A stretch of 64,000 nt of DNA from Chloroflexota bacterium (lineage in GTDB: Bacteria; Chloroflexota; UBA11872; VXNJ01), in assembly GCA_009840625.1 (NCBI GenBank), contig VXNJ01000019.1, positions 1 to 64,000 of the forward strand. Reading direction: 5' to 3'. The notes under the pieces were generated by a model, which was not told the DNA's origin, did not search any database, and worked only from the letters and a program-made list of their open reading frames with translations. This document shows positions 17,292-26,599 of this stretch, in pieces; within the stretch, counting starts at the first letter, position 1, and each line of letters opens with the position of its first letter. Made by a program: the position numbers and the translations under genes.

Positions 17292-18293
17292 TTGCCTGAA
17301 CCGACCAACCTCGGCGCGGCCGAATTCCACGCCATTGCCGAACGCGCGTTGCCCTACTGGGGACTCAAACCCGCCCGCATTGAACTGGTCGCCAACGCCG
17401 AGAACTGCGTGTTTCGGCTGGAGATGCCGGATTCGCGGGCATACGTGCTGCGGATTCACCGCCCCGGTTACCACTCGCTGACCGAGCTCGAATCTGAGCT
17501 GGAGTGGGTACGGGCCCTCGCCGATGCCGGCATCAGCGTGTCGGTCGGCCGCCCGACCCTGGACGGTCGCGCTTACGCGGAAGTCCCGACCCCCGACGGG
17601 GAGTCCTCGCGGTTCGTCGGCCTGATCGATTGGACCGAGGGCCAGATCCTGGATGACGAGATCGAGCTCGAATCCGACCCCGATCGGATCGCGGCCCGCT
17701 TTGAGCAAATCGGCCGCATCGCTGCAAGGATCCACAACCAGGCCAGCCTCTGGTCACCGCCGCCGGGATTCGTCCGTCACGAATTCGACGTGCCCGGATT
17801 TGTCGGCGAGTCCCCGTTCTGGGGTCGGTTCTGGGACGTGCCGGTCCTGCGCCCAGAGCAGCGCGCAATACTGCTCCGCGCCCGCGATGGGGTAGCCAAT
17901 TACCTGGGCGGTTACGGTAAGGATCCCGGCATTTATTCGATGATTCACTCCGACCTTCACCCCAGGAACTTCGTGGTAACCGCATCCGGCGATCTGCACG
18001 TAATCGACTTCGACGATGCTGGTTTCGGTTGGCACCAGTACGAACTGGCGACGGTGCTGTGGGAACTCGAGGGGGAGCCCGGTTTTGAAGAGGTCCGGCA
18101 GGCGTTGCTGACCGGATACCGGTCCTTGCGGCCGATCAGCGACGAAGCGGTGGCTTTAATCCCGCTTTTCCTGGTGATCAGAAGCCTGGCGTCGATCGGC
18201 TGGCGGTGGGAACGTCCCGATCTCGGTCGCGGCGCGACGATCCCGCAGTTGGTTGACGAGGCCTGTCGAAGCGTGGTGGCGTTCGGTTTCTGA
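17292..18293 (+). CDS. APH-like small-molecule kinase coupled to aminotransferase
   Basis: 333-residue aminoglycoside-phosphotransferase/choline-kinase-fold protein. The N-lobe carries a VLRIHRPGY strand with the ATP-binding region. The Brenner motif is HSDLHPRN (about 219-226, catalytic Asp221), and the metal-binding motif is IDFDDAGFG (about 239-246). TTG at 17292 lies 5 bases after the upstream stop, so translation is likely coupled. It is a likely kinase of a hydroxyl group on an amino alcohol (hydroxylysine, ethanolamine or similar) that would feed the adjacent PLP enzyme. Substrate identity is inferred from the pairing. Confidence 0.82.
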   Translation: MPEPTNLGAAEFHAIAERALPYWGLKPARIELVANAENCVFRLEMPDSRAYVLRIHRPGYHSLTELESELEWVRALADAGISVSVGRPTLDGRAYAEVPTPDGESSRFVGLIDWTEGQILDDEIELESDPDRIAARFEQIGRIAARIHNQASLWSPPPGFVRHEFDVPGFVGESPFWGRFWDVPVLRPEQRAILLRARDGVANYLGGYGKDPGIYSMIHSDLHPRNFVVTASGDLHVIDFDDAGFGWHQYELATVLWELEGEPGFEEVRQALLTGYRSLRPISDEAVALIPLFLVIRSLASIGWRWERPDLGRGATIPQLVDEACRSVVAFGF

Positions 18294-18362
18294 CCTTCGT
18301 TGCCTCGGTCCCGACTCGGCGCCAACCCCCGGAGGGGATGACTCCAAACGCCGAAATTGCGC

Positions 18363-19490
18363 CTAGCTACTTTCGAGTTCTCGCAGCCGTTCAACCGATG
18401 GGATTACGTTGTGCAAGGCGGCCTGCTGGTGTGGCTGCAGGTCCTGCCCTCCTCCGGTTGCGATGTGGGTTGCGAAGGGATCGCCGGCGATCGATTTCTT
18501 GCCGCTTAGTTCTTCCATGACGGCAAGTCCGCAAAACGGGACGTAGATCGGGCTGTAACCGCCCTCGTGGCTCATAACCAGTCGCCCAGAACAAAGTTCG
18601 TCGGCGGCCTCCAGCAGCATTCGCGTCATTGCCCGGAAGGTGTCCGAGTGCGCCATCATCCGTGCCAACGGGTCGAAATTGCTGGCATCGAACCCGGACG
18701 GCACGATGATCAGGTCCGGCTTATAAGCCCGCAAGGCCGGGACCACGACCTGGCGGATTGTTTCGGTATAGGCTCCGTGCCCGCTGCCCGGCGGCAGGGG
18801 AATGTTGATGTTGAAGCCGTCGCCGTCGCTTTCACCGTGTTCGCCGATGGTGCCGCTGTCGCGCGGGAAGCACTCGTCCTGGTGAATCGACATCGTCAGA
18901 ACGTCGTTGCGATCGTAAAAAGCCTGCTGCGTGCCGTTCCCGTGGTGGACGTCCCAGTCCAGGGTCGCGATCCTGCTCAATCCGCGCTCGGACAGGGCGT
19001 GCATGGCCGCGATCGCGACGTTGCCGAAGATGCAGAACCCCATTCCCTGGTCGCGCTCGGCGTGATGACCGGGCGGGCGTACCAGCGCGTAGGCGTTGTC
19101 CACCTCGCCGTCGAGCACTGCGTCGACCGCCCTGATCGTTCCGCCGGCGGAAAGCAGCGCGATCTCGAATCCGCCCGTGGAGAACTCGGCGCCTATGCCG
19201 GCATCGCCGCCGCGCGCGGCCGAGAGTTTCCGCACCCGTTCGACGTGGTCGCGCGTATGAAACCGCAGCACCTGTTCGATAGTGGCCGGCTCCGGTTTTA
19301 GCCGGACCAGTTCCTCGGAGAAACCCGAAACTTCCAGGAGGTTGTTGAAGCGTCGCTTCGTATCGGGGTTTTCGTAATGTTCCCAGGCCTGCAGCCAGCG
19401 TCCGTGCTCGGGTCCGAGCGCCTGCCATCGGCCGGTGTCGTGCCACAGGTAGGACTCGTGATAGACCCATCCGGTCCGGCGCTCTGCCAT
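18363..19490 (-). CDS. Histone-deacetylase-fold amidohydrolase (acetylpolyamine amidohydrolase-like)
   Basis: 375-residue zinc hydrolase of the arginase/deacetylase superfamily. Motifs are RPPGHHA (His142-His143, general base pair), the zinc-binding DWDVHHGNG (Asp180, His182), the third ligand in PSGFDAS (Asp268) and the HEGGYSP glycine-rich loop. Bacterial homologues deacetylate N-acetyl polyamines or other acetylated amines. ATG at 19490 has AGGA nine bases upstream; ATG at 19499 is the alternative. It is convergent with the kinase gene and divergent from the second APH-like kinase. The neighbourhood fits removal of an acetyl group from an amine before phosphorylation and PLP-dependent elimination. 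Confidence 0.88.
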   Translation of the reverse strand: MAERRTGWVYHESYLWHDTGRWQALGPEHGRWLQAWEHYENPDTKRRFNNLLEVSGFSEELVRLKPEPATIEQVLRFHTRDHVERVRKLSAARGGDAGIGAEFSTGGFEIALLSAGGTIRAVDAVLDGEVDNAYALVRPPGHHAERDQGMGFCIFGNVAIAAMHALSERGLSRIATLDWDVHHGNGTQQAFYDRNDVLTMSIHQDECFPRDSGTIGEHGESDGDGFNINIPLPPGSGHGAYTETIRQVVVPALRAYKPDLIIVPSGFDASNFDPLARMMAHSDTFRAMTRMLLEAADELCSGRLVMSHEGGYSPIYVPFCGLAVMEELSGKKSIAGDPFATHIATGGGQDLQPHQQAALHNVIPSVERLRELESS

Positions 19491-19606
19491 GGCGGCCATT
19501 CCTGTTCGGTTGCAATCGGGGCCAATCCCCGGGCAGTCTATTCGGCCATACCGCGGGCCTGCCCTGGTGAAACCCGATCTCCGGCGCGCAAGCTTGGCGG
19601 CCGGAA

Positions 19607-20548
19607 TTGAAATCCGGGCGCCCCAGGCCACTGGACTCGGCAGTCGTGCAGCCGCTGCTGGACCGGGTCGCACCCGGTCATCGATTGGCGTCGGTGACCC
19701 CGGCCGGGGCTGCCTACACGAACCGGGTCCACATCGTCAGGGCGGTTTCGCCGCGGGGCCACGAAATCTGCCTGGTGATCAAGCAGTTGACCGATTCACT
19801 TGACGCGGAGCGGGCGACCGCCGAGTTTCGGGGGCTGGAAATCGCCCACCGGCACGGCATCCCGGTCCCGGAGCCGCTGCTACTTGACGCTTCGGGCAGC
19901 GAATTGGGAGTGCCGGGACTGGTAACCGGATTCGTCGCGGGCGCCCAGGTGATGCGCCCCAAAGACGTCGCGGCCTGGGCTGAGGCGATGGCCGATGCCC
20001 TGCTGGCGATTCACGACATCGCCCCTTCGGCAGACGAGCGGGACGGCCTCTATGACGGGGAAGCGATCGGGCTCTATTTCCTTAGCGGTCACTGGCCCGC
20101 CGCCAACGCCCGCCATCCGCTGTCAGAGCAGATTTACGGGGCGATCGAAGAGCTGCGTCCCGAGCTCGAATGCACCCGGCAGGCGTTTCTGCACATGGAC
20201 TTCTGGCCCGGAAACGTCCTGTGGGACCGGGACCGGATTGCGGCAATCGTCGACTGGGACGGTGCCGCGGTGGGAGACCGGGCGGTGGATGTCGGCAACT
20301 TTCGGATGGAGATGCACCTGCGCGGGATCAAGGAGGCCGCCGACATATTCCTGCGGCGCTATGAGGCCGGGGCCGGAGCGGTCAAGAACCTCGCGTTCTG
20401 GGAGCTGGCCGCGGCCGCCCGGCCGCTCCCCGATCCCTTCGCCTGGCTGCTCGATCCCCCCGCTGGCGCGGACAGCCGGGAACTGCTGCGCAATTTCAAT
20501 GAATTCGTCGCCGGGGCCGCGGCGCGGATCCGGCGCGGGCGCGATTGA
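19607..20548 (+). CDS. APH-like phosphotransferase
   Basis: 313-residue kinase-fold protein. The nucleotide-binding N-lobe ends in LVIKQL, the catalytic loop is HMDFWPGNVLW and the metal motif is VDWDGAAVGD. It is distinct in sequence from the kinase at 17292, which has IDFDDAGFG, so the cluster carries two different small-molecule kinases. TTG at 19607 is the earliest start; no good ribosome binding site is visible and the real start could be slightly downstream. The 116 bases between it and the divergent amidohydrolase start should hold both promoters. Confidence 0.8.
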   Translation: MKSGRPRPLDSAVVQPLLDRVAPGHRLASVTPAGAAYTNRVHIVRAVSPRGHEICLVIKQLTDSLDAERATAEFRGLEIAHRHGIPVPEPLLLDASGSELGVPGLVTGFVAGAQVMRPKDVAAWAEAMADALLAIHDIAPSADERDGLYDGEAIGLYFLSGHWPAANARHPLSEQIYGAIEELRPELECTRQAFLHMDFWPGNVLWDRDRIAAIVDWDGAAVGDRAVDVGNFRMEMHLRGIKEAADIFLRRYEAGAGAVKNLAFWELAAAARPLPDPFAWLLDPPAGADSRELLRNFNEFVAGAAARIRRGRD

Positions 20549-20604
20549 AGGACAGGCGGTCCCTCAAGTTGGATCGCTGCTGAAACCACCGAAGGGCGTC
20601 GCGA

Positions 20605-21483
20605 TCAGTGCGCGCTGGCACCCTCGAGCATTCTGAGAATCTCCCCCGACGCCGGGCTGCCGTCGCGGCAGGCTTCGGCCCAGCCTTTGGCATCGGCCCC
20701 GAATAAGTCGTCCCGGATCGAAACATCTGCGGTTCGATCCAGCAGGTTTCTGACCATTTCAGGGCGGTGGAACTGGACGGCGAAGTGCAGGGCGGTGGTG
20801 TTGCGGTAGGGGCGGGAGTCGACGTCGATGCCGATTTGGAGCAGGTAATCAACCACGCTGCGCCGGTCGTTCAAAGCGGCAAAGACTAAGGCTTCGCCGA
20901 TGATTTCAAGGTCATCCGCCGACGCGGGCTCCCCCGCGGGTCGACCCACGTCGGCCCAGTTTGGCCGGTAGGGACCTGGGTCGCGACGGAGAGTCAGGTC
21001 CGGCGACACCCAGTCGCGCACGGCCTCCAGCTGCCCGGCCGCCGCGGCCAGCCAGAGCGAGGGTCGGTGCAGGCCGTGATCAACCAGCACGTCGGCGGCT
21101 TCTTTGGAGCTGTGCATCGCCGCCGATTCGAGAGGGGTGATTCCGGCGTCGGCGCGGGCCGAAGGGTCGGCGCCGGCTGCCAGCAGTTGCCTGCACATTT
21201 CGGGCAGGTTCCAACATCCGGCCAGGTTCAGCGCCCGGTCCACTTCCGAGCCGGCCTTGATCAGGAGATCTACCACCGCCGGGTCGGGCGGAGCGAAGCC
21301 GGGTTGGGTGAGCCACTCCAGAGTCGTGTTACCGCTTGCGCGAGCGTGCACCAATCGGGGTTCTGATTCAAGTAATGCGCCAAGTTCGCTCACATTGCCC
21401 GTACGGGCGGCCCGCAGGGCGCGGGTGCTGCGGCGCGGGTCGATCATTGCCGCGGCCCCGATCAACAGCTCACGAAGGCCCAT
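20605..21483 (-). CDS. Ankyrin-repeat protein coupled to nuclease-helicase gene
   Basis: 292-residue protein with several ankyrin-like repeats: VSELGALLES, LPEMCRQLLAAGADP, TPLESAAMHSSKEAADVLVDHG, RSVVDYLLQIGIDVD, TALHFAVQFHRPEMVRNLLD. It has no enzyme domain, signal peptide or membrane segment. The start ATG at 21483 lies 14 bases inside the 3' end of the upstream TM0106-type gene, so the two are very likely co-translated. A protein-protein interaction role is expected from the fold; the overlap suggests it binds or regulates the nuclease-helicase, but this is inference. Confidence 0.78.
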   Translation of the reverse strand: MGLRELLIGAAAMIDPRRSTRALRAARTGNVSELGALLESEPRLVHARASGNTTLEWLTQPGFAPPDPAVVDLLIKAGSEVDRALNLAGCWNLPEMCRQLLAAGADPSARADAGITPLESAAMHSSKEAADVLVDHGLHRPSLWLAAAAGQLEAVRDWVSPDLTLRRDPGPYRPNWADVGRPAGEPASADDLEIIGEALVFAALNDRRSVVDYLLQIGIDVDSRPYRNTTALHFAVQFHRPEMVRNLLDRTADVSIRDDLFGADAKGWAEACRDGSPASGEILRMLEGASAH

Positions 21484-24400
21484 TTCGGTCCACGTCGGGC
21501 TTGTCTGACTCCCTGCCGACCGACCCATCCGGAGGGAGTTCCGCCAGTTCGAAAAATCGGGCCATCGCATTCGCGAGCCGCATTTGCCGTGGCGTGCGGC
21601 AGCGGACTTGGACCAGGTCCGGATTGGCAATTACTGCAGTCAGGCACTGGGCCCTGCTAGTGGCTACGTTTAGTCGGTTGAGGCTGTAGAGAAACTCCAT
21701 TCCTCGCGGGGCGTCGGCGGGGCTGCTAGTGGCCATCGAGTAGATGGACACCGGAGCTTCCTGACCCTGAAACTTGTCGACCGTTCCCACCCGCGCTCCG
21801 GGCATGGCATCCTCAATTTGGGCAACCTGGGCGTTGTAGGGAGTGATTATCAGGACGTCTTCGTCAGTTATTGGCCTCATGGACCCGGAAGGATCGCGGC
21901 AGCGCGGCCCGGACGCAAGCAGACTGCCTACGATCCGAGACAGCTCGCGGGCCTCTTCGGCTGATTTGTTCGAATTGCCAGCGTGGCTCACCGGAACCAA
22001 TCTGATTCCGGCCCCAGACAACGGGCCCGCACCCTCGAGCAACCACTTCTCGCGATCGGGGCGCGAACGCAATTGACCCTCGTAGAAGACTTCGGATGTA
22101 AAGCAACAGATCCGCGGGTGCAGCCGCCAGGTCCCGTCAAGAAAGACGCCCATCTCAGGGGAGATTACCCGATCGCCGTCGAGGATGTGACCCATGGCCG
22201 AACGCTCGGCCCCGGGCGGGTGAACGCCTTTCAGCGGTTGATTGAGCTGCTGCGGGTCTCCTAGCAGAACCAGATTCCGGGCACAGGCCGAAGCGGCCAG
22301 CGCGTCGGCCAGCGACATTTGACCAGCTTCGTCGATCACCAATACGTCTATACAGTCGATCAATTCTCCGCGGGCCCATAGCCAGGTCGTTCCACCGATG
22401 ACGTCGTAGGCGCCGCCAAGCAAAGCCTTGACTGCGTCGCCGGTCTCTAGCCTGTCGGCATAAGTAATCGACTGGTCCGGTGAACGCTGCCCCATGCGCA
22501 GGCGGCGGCCGCGTTTTTCTGCCGCCGCCGCGACCTTGGCCATCAGTTCGCCGTATACCTTGTGGCTGTTCGCAGTTACTCCAACCCGTAGCCCCGACTC
22601 GACCAGGTCGACGATGATCTCGGCCCCGGTGGTGCTCTTTCCTGAGCCCGGCGGTCCCTGAATTGCCAGATAACTCTCGTCAAGTCCCAGAGCCAGTTGC
22701 CGCGCCACCTCTGCCGGGTCCTGCCCCGGCAAGTGCAGCGGCTGGCCCGGTTTGTTGCCCAGCCGCGGAGGAACCCGCCGCAATAGGTCCCTACCGGCCC
22801 GGTTGGGGCCAGATGCCTGGATTCCGCGCTCTTGTGTCCAGCGGGCAAGCTGCCGGAGCCGTTCCGGTTTCGGTCCAGGATTGACGTGATCGAAAGGAAT
22901 CAGGGAGTTTGGCCGGGGGGCAGGACGACTGCTGCCGCGGCGGATTTGGATCTGGCGCCGGCGGTCGTCGACGCTAACGACGCTGCCCGCGGCTTTTCCG
23001 GTCGCGGGGTCGTGGGGCGAAGTATCCAGCTCAATTGCGTGTTCCTGGGCCGGATAGCTGAAGGCGTATATGGTCGACCTGGAGCGGGGTCGGGGATCAG
23101 GCCAGGACCCGGCTGGGCTGAGCCCGCCCAGCGTTGACGAGTCGATGATCCGTTCGGCATCGTCGAGTTCGTCGCGAAGCCTGAAGTACTCCCACCAGAA
23201 GGACTTGTCCTCGCGCCGGTGCCAGTTCAGCAGCTGTGCCAACAGCCAAGTCGCACGCTGATCGGAGTCCATCTCGGCGGTATTGGTTGGCAGGTTCGCC
23301 AACAACGCGTCGACCAGGCGGTTCACCCCCTGCTGCTGCTCCGAATCGCCGGTCTCTTCCGGCCGCGGTGCAGCCGGACGTGGGAGCTCGCGCCCCAGTT
23401 CGTCCCGTAGTTTTGAGCGCTCACGCTCCAGAAAATCACGCAACCGAAGCGTGGAAATGCAGTCGTCGCGGTTGTAGTCCTGAATCGCCTGCCGGAGGGA
23501 TTCGCGTTCCCTGCCCGCCTCCTCGTTGTCCAGTTCCAACCAGGTTTCGAATTCGACCAGGCTCTGGCCAGCCTCGCGTAGGTCTACTTTGCGGTCAAAG
23601 CCGTAAAGCGGTTCGAGTTTTTTGATCGAATAGCTCTCCACCGACGCGCGGATACCCTGGCGCACGGCCCGGTAAAGATCGACAAACACCCGGCCGCGCA
23701 ACAGGCGGTCAACCTCCTCTTCGCGGGTGTTGTGGCGTCCCGCCAGACGTCGTACTGCCGCCGGTTCGTACGGGGAGTAATGGTAGACGTGCAGATCGGG
23801 GTTCTTCTCGAGCCGCCCCGTGAGCAGGTCGATGAACTCCTCGAACGCGCGGCGTTCGGCGGCGGTCGTGACCGTACCCCGCTCGATCGACCAGAAAGCG
23901 TGAAATTTGAGGTCGTCCGCGGCGCCGGCCTCCAAGGCTCCGAATAGGTACTCGATTCCGTCGAATTCGCTTGATTCGAAGAATGGGTCGCCTTCGAAAT
24001 CGACGAAGAGGTCATCAGGGGTCGGCTCCGGCAACATCAGCAGGCCATGATCCTCCAACAACCCACCATCGCGGCCGGCCGGCGGCCCTATCCTCTCCGA
24101 AATCACCTCTCCTATCCGGTCGCCCCTGACCTGGATCTCGGCCTGATCGCGGGCCCGCGTCAGGGAGTGTCGGCCGATATCTTCGATTTCCGAGAGTTGG
24201 GCGTCCGCGAGCCGGGCAAGACCTGTGCGTGTTGTTATGCCGGATTGGCGTAGCCGCAACCGGTGCCGTGTATCCAGGTTCGCCACCAGCGCCAAGTCGT
24301 CTGATTCGCGCCAGCGTCGCCGGCAATTCACGCTCCAGCGGCAAACCTCGCAGTGCGCGACCGGATCCGGCGTCGATTTGGGTGGAAGATCGGAACCGTC

Positions 24401-25021
24401 CTCCAGGAACCGTTCGAAGGAGCCGGCCACGAGTCGGAAGTAGGCTGAGTAATCGGCGACCCTGAAACGGGCCTCTTCTCTCGCAAACCCGCCCAGCGCC
24501 AGGTACATGTTTTGCGGCTGGGTTCCCTGGATCCCTGCGACCAGGTCCGAATAAAAACACAGTTGCAGGACCGCCGAGGCTTTGGGCGAGCGGGCAAGTT
24601 TGGTGTCCCACACTTCGTAACCCCACAGGCCCAGATTGCTGGGCTCCTCGACCCTCCGCAAAAAGTCGGCAAATCCGAGGCGGCGACCGTCGTACAAAAC
24701 AGCCTGGTAAATGACCCCCGCCCCGGCTCGCATCGCTGCAATCGTGGCGTCGCGGCCGGCCCGCAGGCGCCCCTCGGTGGAAAGACTCTCGTCAAATTCG
24801 ATTTCGGTGACGCATGCACCGTTTTCCCTGAGCGTCCCGAGGAACCGACGTTCGTGCAATTCGCCGCGCTTGGCGATTCTTTCCAGCACGGGATCGTCTT
24901 CCAGCGGTGGATTCAGTAGCCCTGCCGCCAACGCCCGATCGAGCCGGGTTAAGTATTCACACTCCAGGTAACCCACCAGGTCGGTGGCCGAGTAAACGAA
25001 TTCCCCGCCCCGTTTACGCAT
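21470..25021 (-). CDS. TM0106-family RecB-like nuclease fused to SF1 helicase
   Basis: 1183-residue protein. Domains: an N-terminal RecB/Cas4-type nuclease (residues about 1-250) with VWDTKLA and the QLCFYSDL Q-x-x-x-Y motif, and the CEVC...C cysteine cluster near 225 that in Cas4/AddB relatives holds an Fe-S cluster; an RNase-H-like exonuclease domain beginning DLFVDFEGDPF (about 335); and a superfamily 1 helicase (about 770-1150). The helicase has Walker A GPPGSGKST (about 790), VIDEAGQM, GDPQQLNQP, ITPYNAQ, TVDKFQGQE and LNVATSRA. This is the full TM0106 architecture plus helicase. Such proteins are implicated in DNA end processing or defence; the function is not established. ATG at 25021. 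It overlaps the ankyrin gene. Confidence 0.9.
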   Translation of the reverse strand: MRKRGGEFVYSATDLVGYLECEYLTRLDRALAAGLLNPPLEDDPVLERIAKRGELHERRFLGTLRENGACVTEIEFDESLSTEGRLRAGRDATIAAMRAGAGVIYQAVLYDGRRLGFADFLRRVEEPSNLGLWGYEVWDTKLARSPKASAVLQLCFYSDLVAGIQGTQPQNMYLALGGFAREEARFRVADYSAYFRLVAGSFERFLEDGSDLPPKSTPDPVAHCEVCRWSVNCRRRWRESDDLALVANLDTRHRLRLRQSGITTRTGLARLADAQLSEIEDIGRHSLTRARDQAEIQVRGDRIGEVISERIGPPAGRDGGLLEDHGLLMLPEPTPDDLFVDFEGDPFFESSEFDGIEYLFGALEAGAADDLKFHAFWSIERGTVTTAAERRAFEEFIDLLTGRLEKNPDLHVYHYSPYEPAAVRRLAGRHNTREEEVDRLLRGRVFVDLYRAVRQGIRASVESYSIKKLEPLYGFDRKVDLREAGQSLVEFETWLELDNEEAGRERESLRQAIQDYNRDDCISTLRLRDFLERERSKLRDELGRELPRPAAPRPEETGDSEQQQGVNRLVDALLANLPTNTAEMDSDQRATWLLAQLLNWHRREDKSFWWEYFRLRDELDDAERIIDSSTLGGLSPAGSWPDPRPRSRSTIYAFSYPAQEHAIELDTSPHDPATGKAAGSVVSVDDRRRQIQIRRGSSRPAPRPNSLIPFDHVNPGPKPERLRQLARWTQERGIQASGPNRAGRDLLRRVPPRLGNKPGQPLHLPGQDPAEVARQLALGLDESYLAIQGPPGSGKSTTGAEIIVDLVESGLRVGVTANSHKVYGELMAKVAAAAEKRGRRLRMGQRSPDQSITYADRLETGDAVKALLGGAYDVIGGTTWLWARGELIDCIDVLVIDEAGQMSLADALAASACARNLVLLGDPQQLNQPLKGVHPPGAERSAMGHILDGDRVISPEMGVFLDGTWRLHPRICCFTSEVFYEGQLRSRPDREKWLLEGAGPLSGAGIRLVPVSHAGNSNKSAEEARELSRIVGSLLASGPRCRDPSGSMRPITDEDVLIITPYNAQVAQIEDAMPGARVGTVDKFQGQEAPVSIYSMATSSPADAPRGMEFLYSLNRLNVATSRAQCLTAVIANPDLVQVRCRTPRQMRLANAMARFFELAELPPDGSVGRESDKPDVDRNGPS

Positions 25022-25134
25022 CGTTTAAACCCGCCAAGAAGGGCGTCCATCGGCCCGCCGGATAGCGCCAAACCTCTTCGCCGTCGCCGCGAATCCAAAC
25101 ACGGCCAGGGGCTGGTTCCGGGCGATTCGCCGTT

Positions 25135-26292
25135 TCAAGGGCCACCCGCGAACAGATCCGTGTATGGCTTGTACTGGAACAACCGGTTGCGTTTGTTCCC
25201 GGTGATTTCTGCCAGCAAACCTTCTTCCACAAATCGGGCGATCAAGAGATTGGCTGGGCCAAAGCCGATCTTTGTGTTGCGGCTCACCAGGTTCACATTA
25301 ACGACCGGGAACTTGTACAGGAGTTCCAATATGCGCAATCCGTTGGCGGCCGAGCGCCCGAAGTTCTCGGTAACTTTTTGCCTGTGCTCTTCGCGAAGAG
25401 CGACAACCTCGGCCGCTGCCAATGCGGCCTGGTCGCTGACCTGCAACACACCTCTGAGGAAGAACATAACCCATTCCTCCCAGGCGCCCTCATCCCGTAC
25501 CGCCTGTAGGCGGAGGTAGTATTCGTCCCGGCGCCGGATGAAGTACTCCGAAAGAAACAACGCGGGTTTGCGCAGGGTCCGTGAAATGATCAGCAAGAAC
25601 GTGACCAGAAGCCGCCCGATTCGCCCATTTCCATCGAGGAATGGATGAATGGTTTCAAATTGCGCGTGCACCAGTGCGACCTTGACCAATATCGGCAAGT
25701 CCGACATTGAATGCCAGAACTTTTCCAGTTCCCCAAGCGCAGTCTGCATCTCGTGCGGCGGGGGAGGCACGAATACCGCTTCGTTTATGGTGCTGCCCGC
25801 AGCTCCAATCCAGTTTTGGGATGTCCTGAATTCCCCCGGACGGTATTGCGATCCGCGAACGTCCTTGATCAAAACGCCGTGGATTTCCTTGATTAAGCGC
25901 ATCGATAGCGGCAACGTTTCGAGGCGCTCCAGCCCGTGATTGAGTGCCTGGACGTGGTTAATCACTTCCCAGACATCGTCGCGTTCGTGCAGCCCGAAAA
26001 GCTTGGCCTCCGCGGCCAGCAAATCATTTAGCGAACTTTGCGTTCCTTCGATTTGGCTAGACAGTACGGCTTCTTTACGGATGAACATGTACATGAACAG
26101 GTCGGCGTCCGGCAAGATTTGGATTGATCCGTCAAGGCGGCCAAGCGCGATTCCGGCTTCTGAAAGCAGAGAGTGTCCGGTCTCGTCCAGTTGCAGAGGT
26201 GGGTCTGGTGGCAACGAGCGTGGGATGAACGCCCGGTATCCGGCGGGCTGGGAAATGTATCGACCTGCGCGGCCGATGGCAGTCGAGCTCAA
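25135..26292 (-). CDS. Fic/DOC family protein with N-terminal inhibitory motif
   Basis: About 385-residue class II Fic protein. It carries the catalytic HPFLDGNGRIGR loop (near residue 215; His is the general base for AMP transfer) and an in-cis autoinhibitory helix SSQIEGT (near residue 77), matching (S/T)xxxE(G/N). The C-terminal ~110 residues form a winged-helix-like domain ('VNLVSRNTKIGFGPANLLIARFVEEG'). Family members AMPylate proteins and are held inactive by the inhibitory glutamate. The start is uncertain: the frame is open far upstream, but homology begins at GRYISQPAGY, so TTG at 26292, with GAGAG upstream, is preferred. A short hairpin (TTGCC/GGCAA, 26324-26337) lies just upstream. 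Confidence 0.86.
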   Translation of the reverse strand: MSSTAIGRAGRYISQPAGYRAFIPRSLPPDPPLQLDETGHSLLSEAGIALGRLDGSIQILPDADLFMYMFIRKEAVLSSQIEGTQSSLNDLLAAEAKLFGLHERDDVWEVINHVQALNHGLERLETLPLSMRLIKEIHGVLIKDVRGSQYRPGEFRTSQNWIGAAGSTINEAVFVPPPPHEMQTALGELEKFWHSMSDLPILVKVALVHAQFETIHPFLDGNGRIGRLLVTFLLIISRTLRKPALFLSEYFIRRRDEYYLRLQAVRDEGAWEEWVMFFLRGVLQVSDQAALAAAEVVALREEHRQKVTENFGRSAANGLRILELLYKFPVVNVNLVSRNTKIGFGPANLLIARFVEEGLLAEITGNKRNRLFQYKPYTDLFAGGP

Positions 26293-26599
26293 ATTCGATG
26301 CTCTCGTCAAATGATTCTTGTTGTTGCCTGAGGGCAATAAAGAGTTGAAATTCCTTCCATATTGTCGCCAGCATGCAATAAGGACGATAATCGGCGCCGT
26401 TATTTTGACGGAATTGAATATGGATCGCCGCCCATCACCGCAGGGCTGTGATGTCGCGATTGCGCACCCGGACACATAGGGAAAGGCACGCCCAGCGATC
26501 ATCTAGCTCGCGCATTGCGGCCCCAACTCGGTCGCGATGTGAAGCGCCTCCGGAATTCAAAATCAGCTAACTTGGGCCCTCCTGGTATTGGAGATTGAC
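26293..26599. other. AT-rich divergent intergenic region (Fic / SDR)
   Basis: About 300 bases between divergent starts. The minus-strand Fic frame stays open across most of it but shows no family resemblance before residue GRYIS. The part next to the Fic gene is clearly AT-richer than its surroundings and contains a 5-bp hairpin TTGCC-TGAG-GGCAA at 26324-26337. It presumably holds both promoters; no consensus pair could be fixed. Confidence 0.4.
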
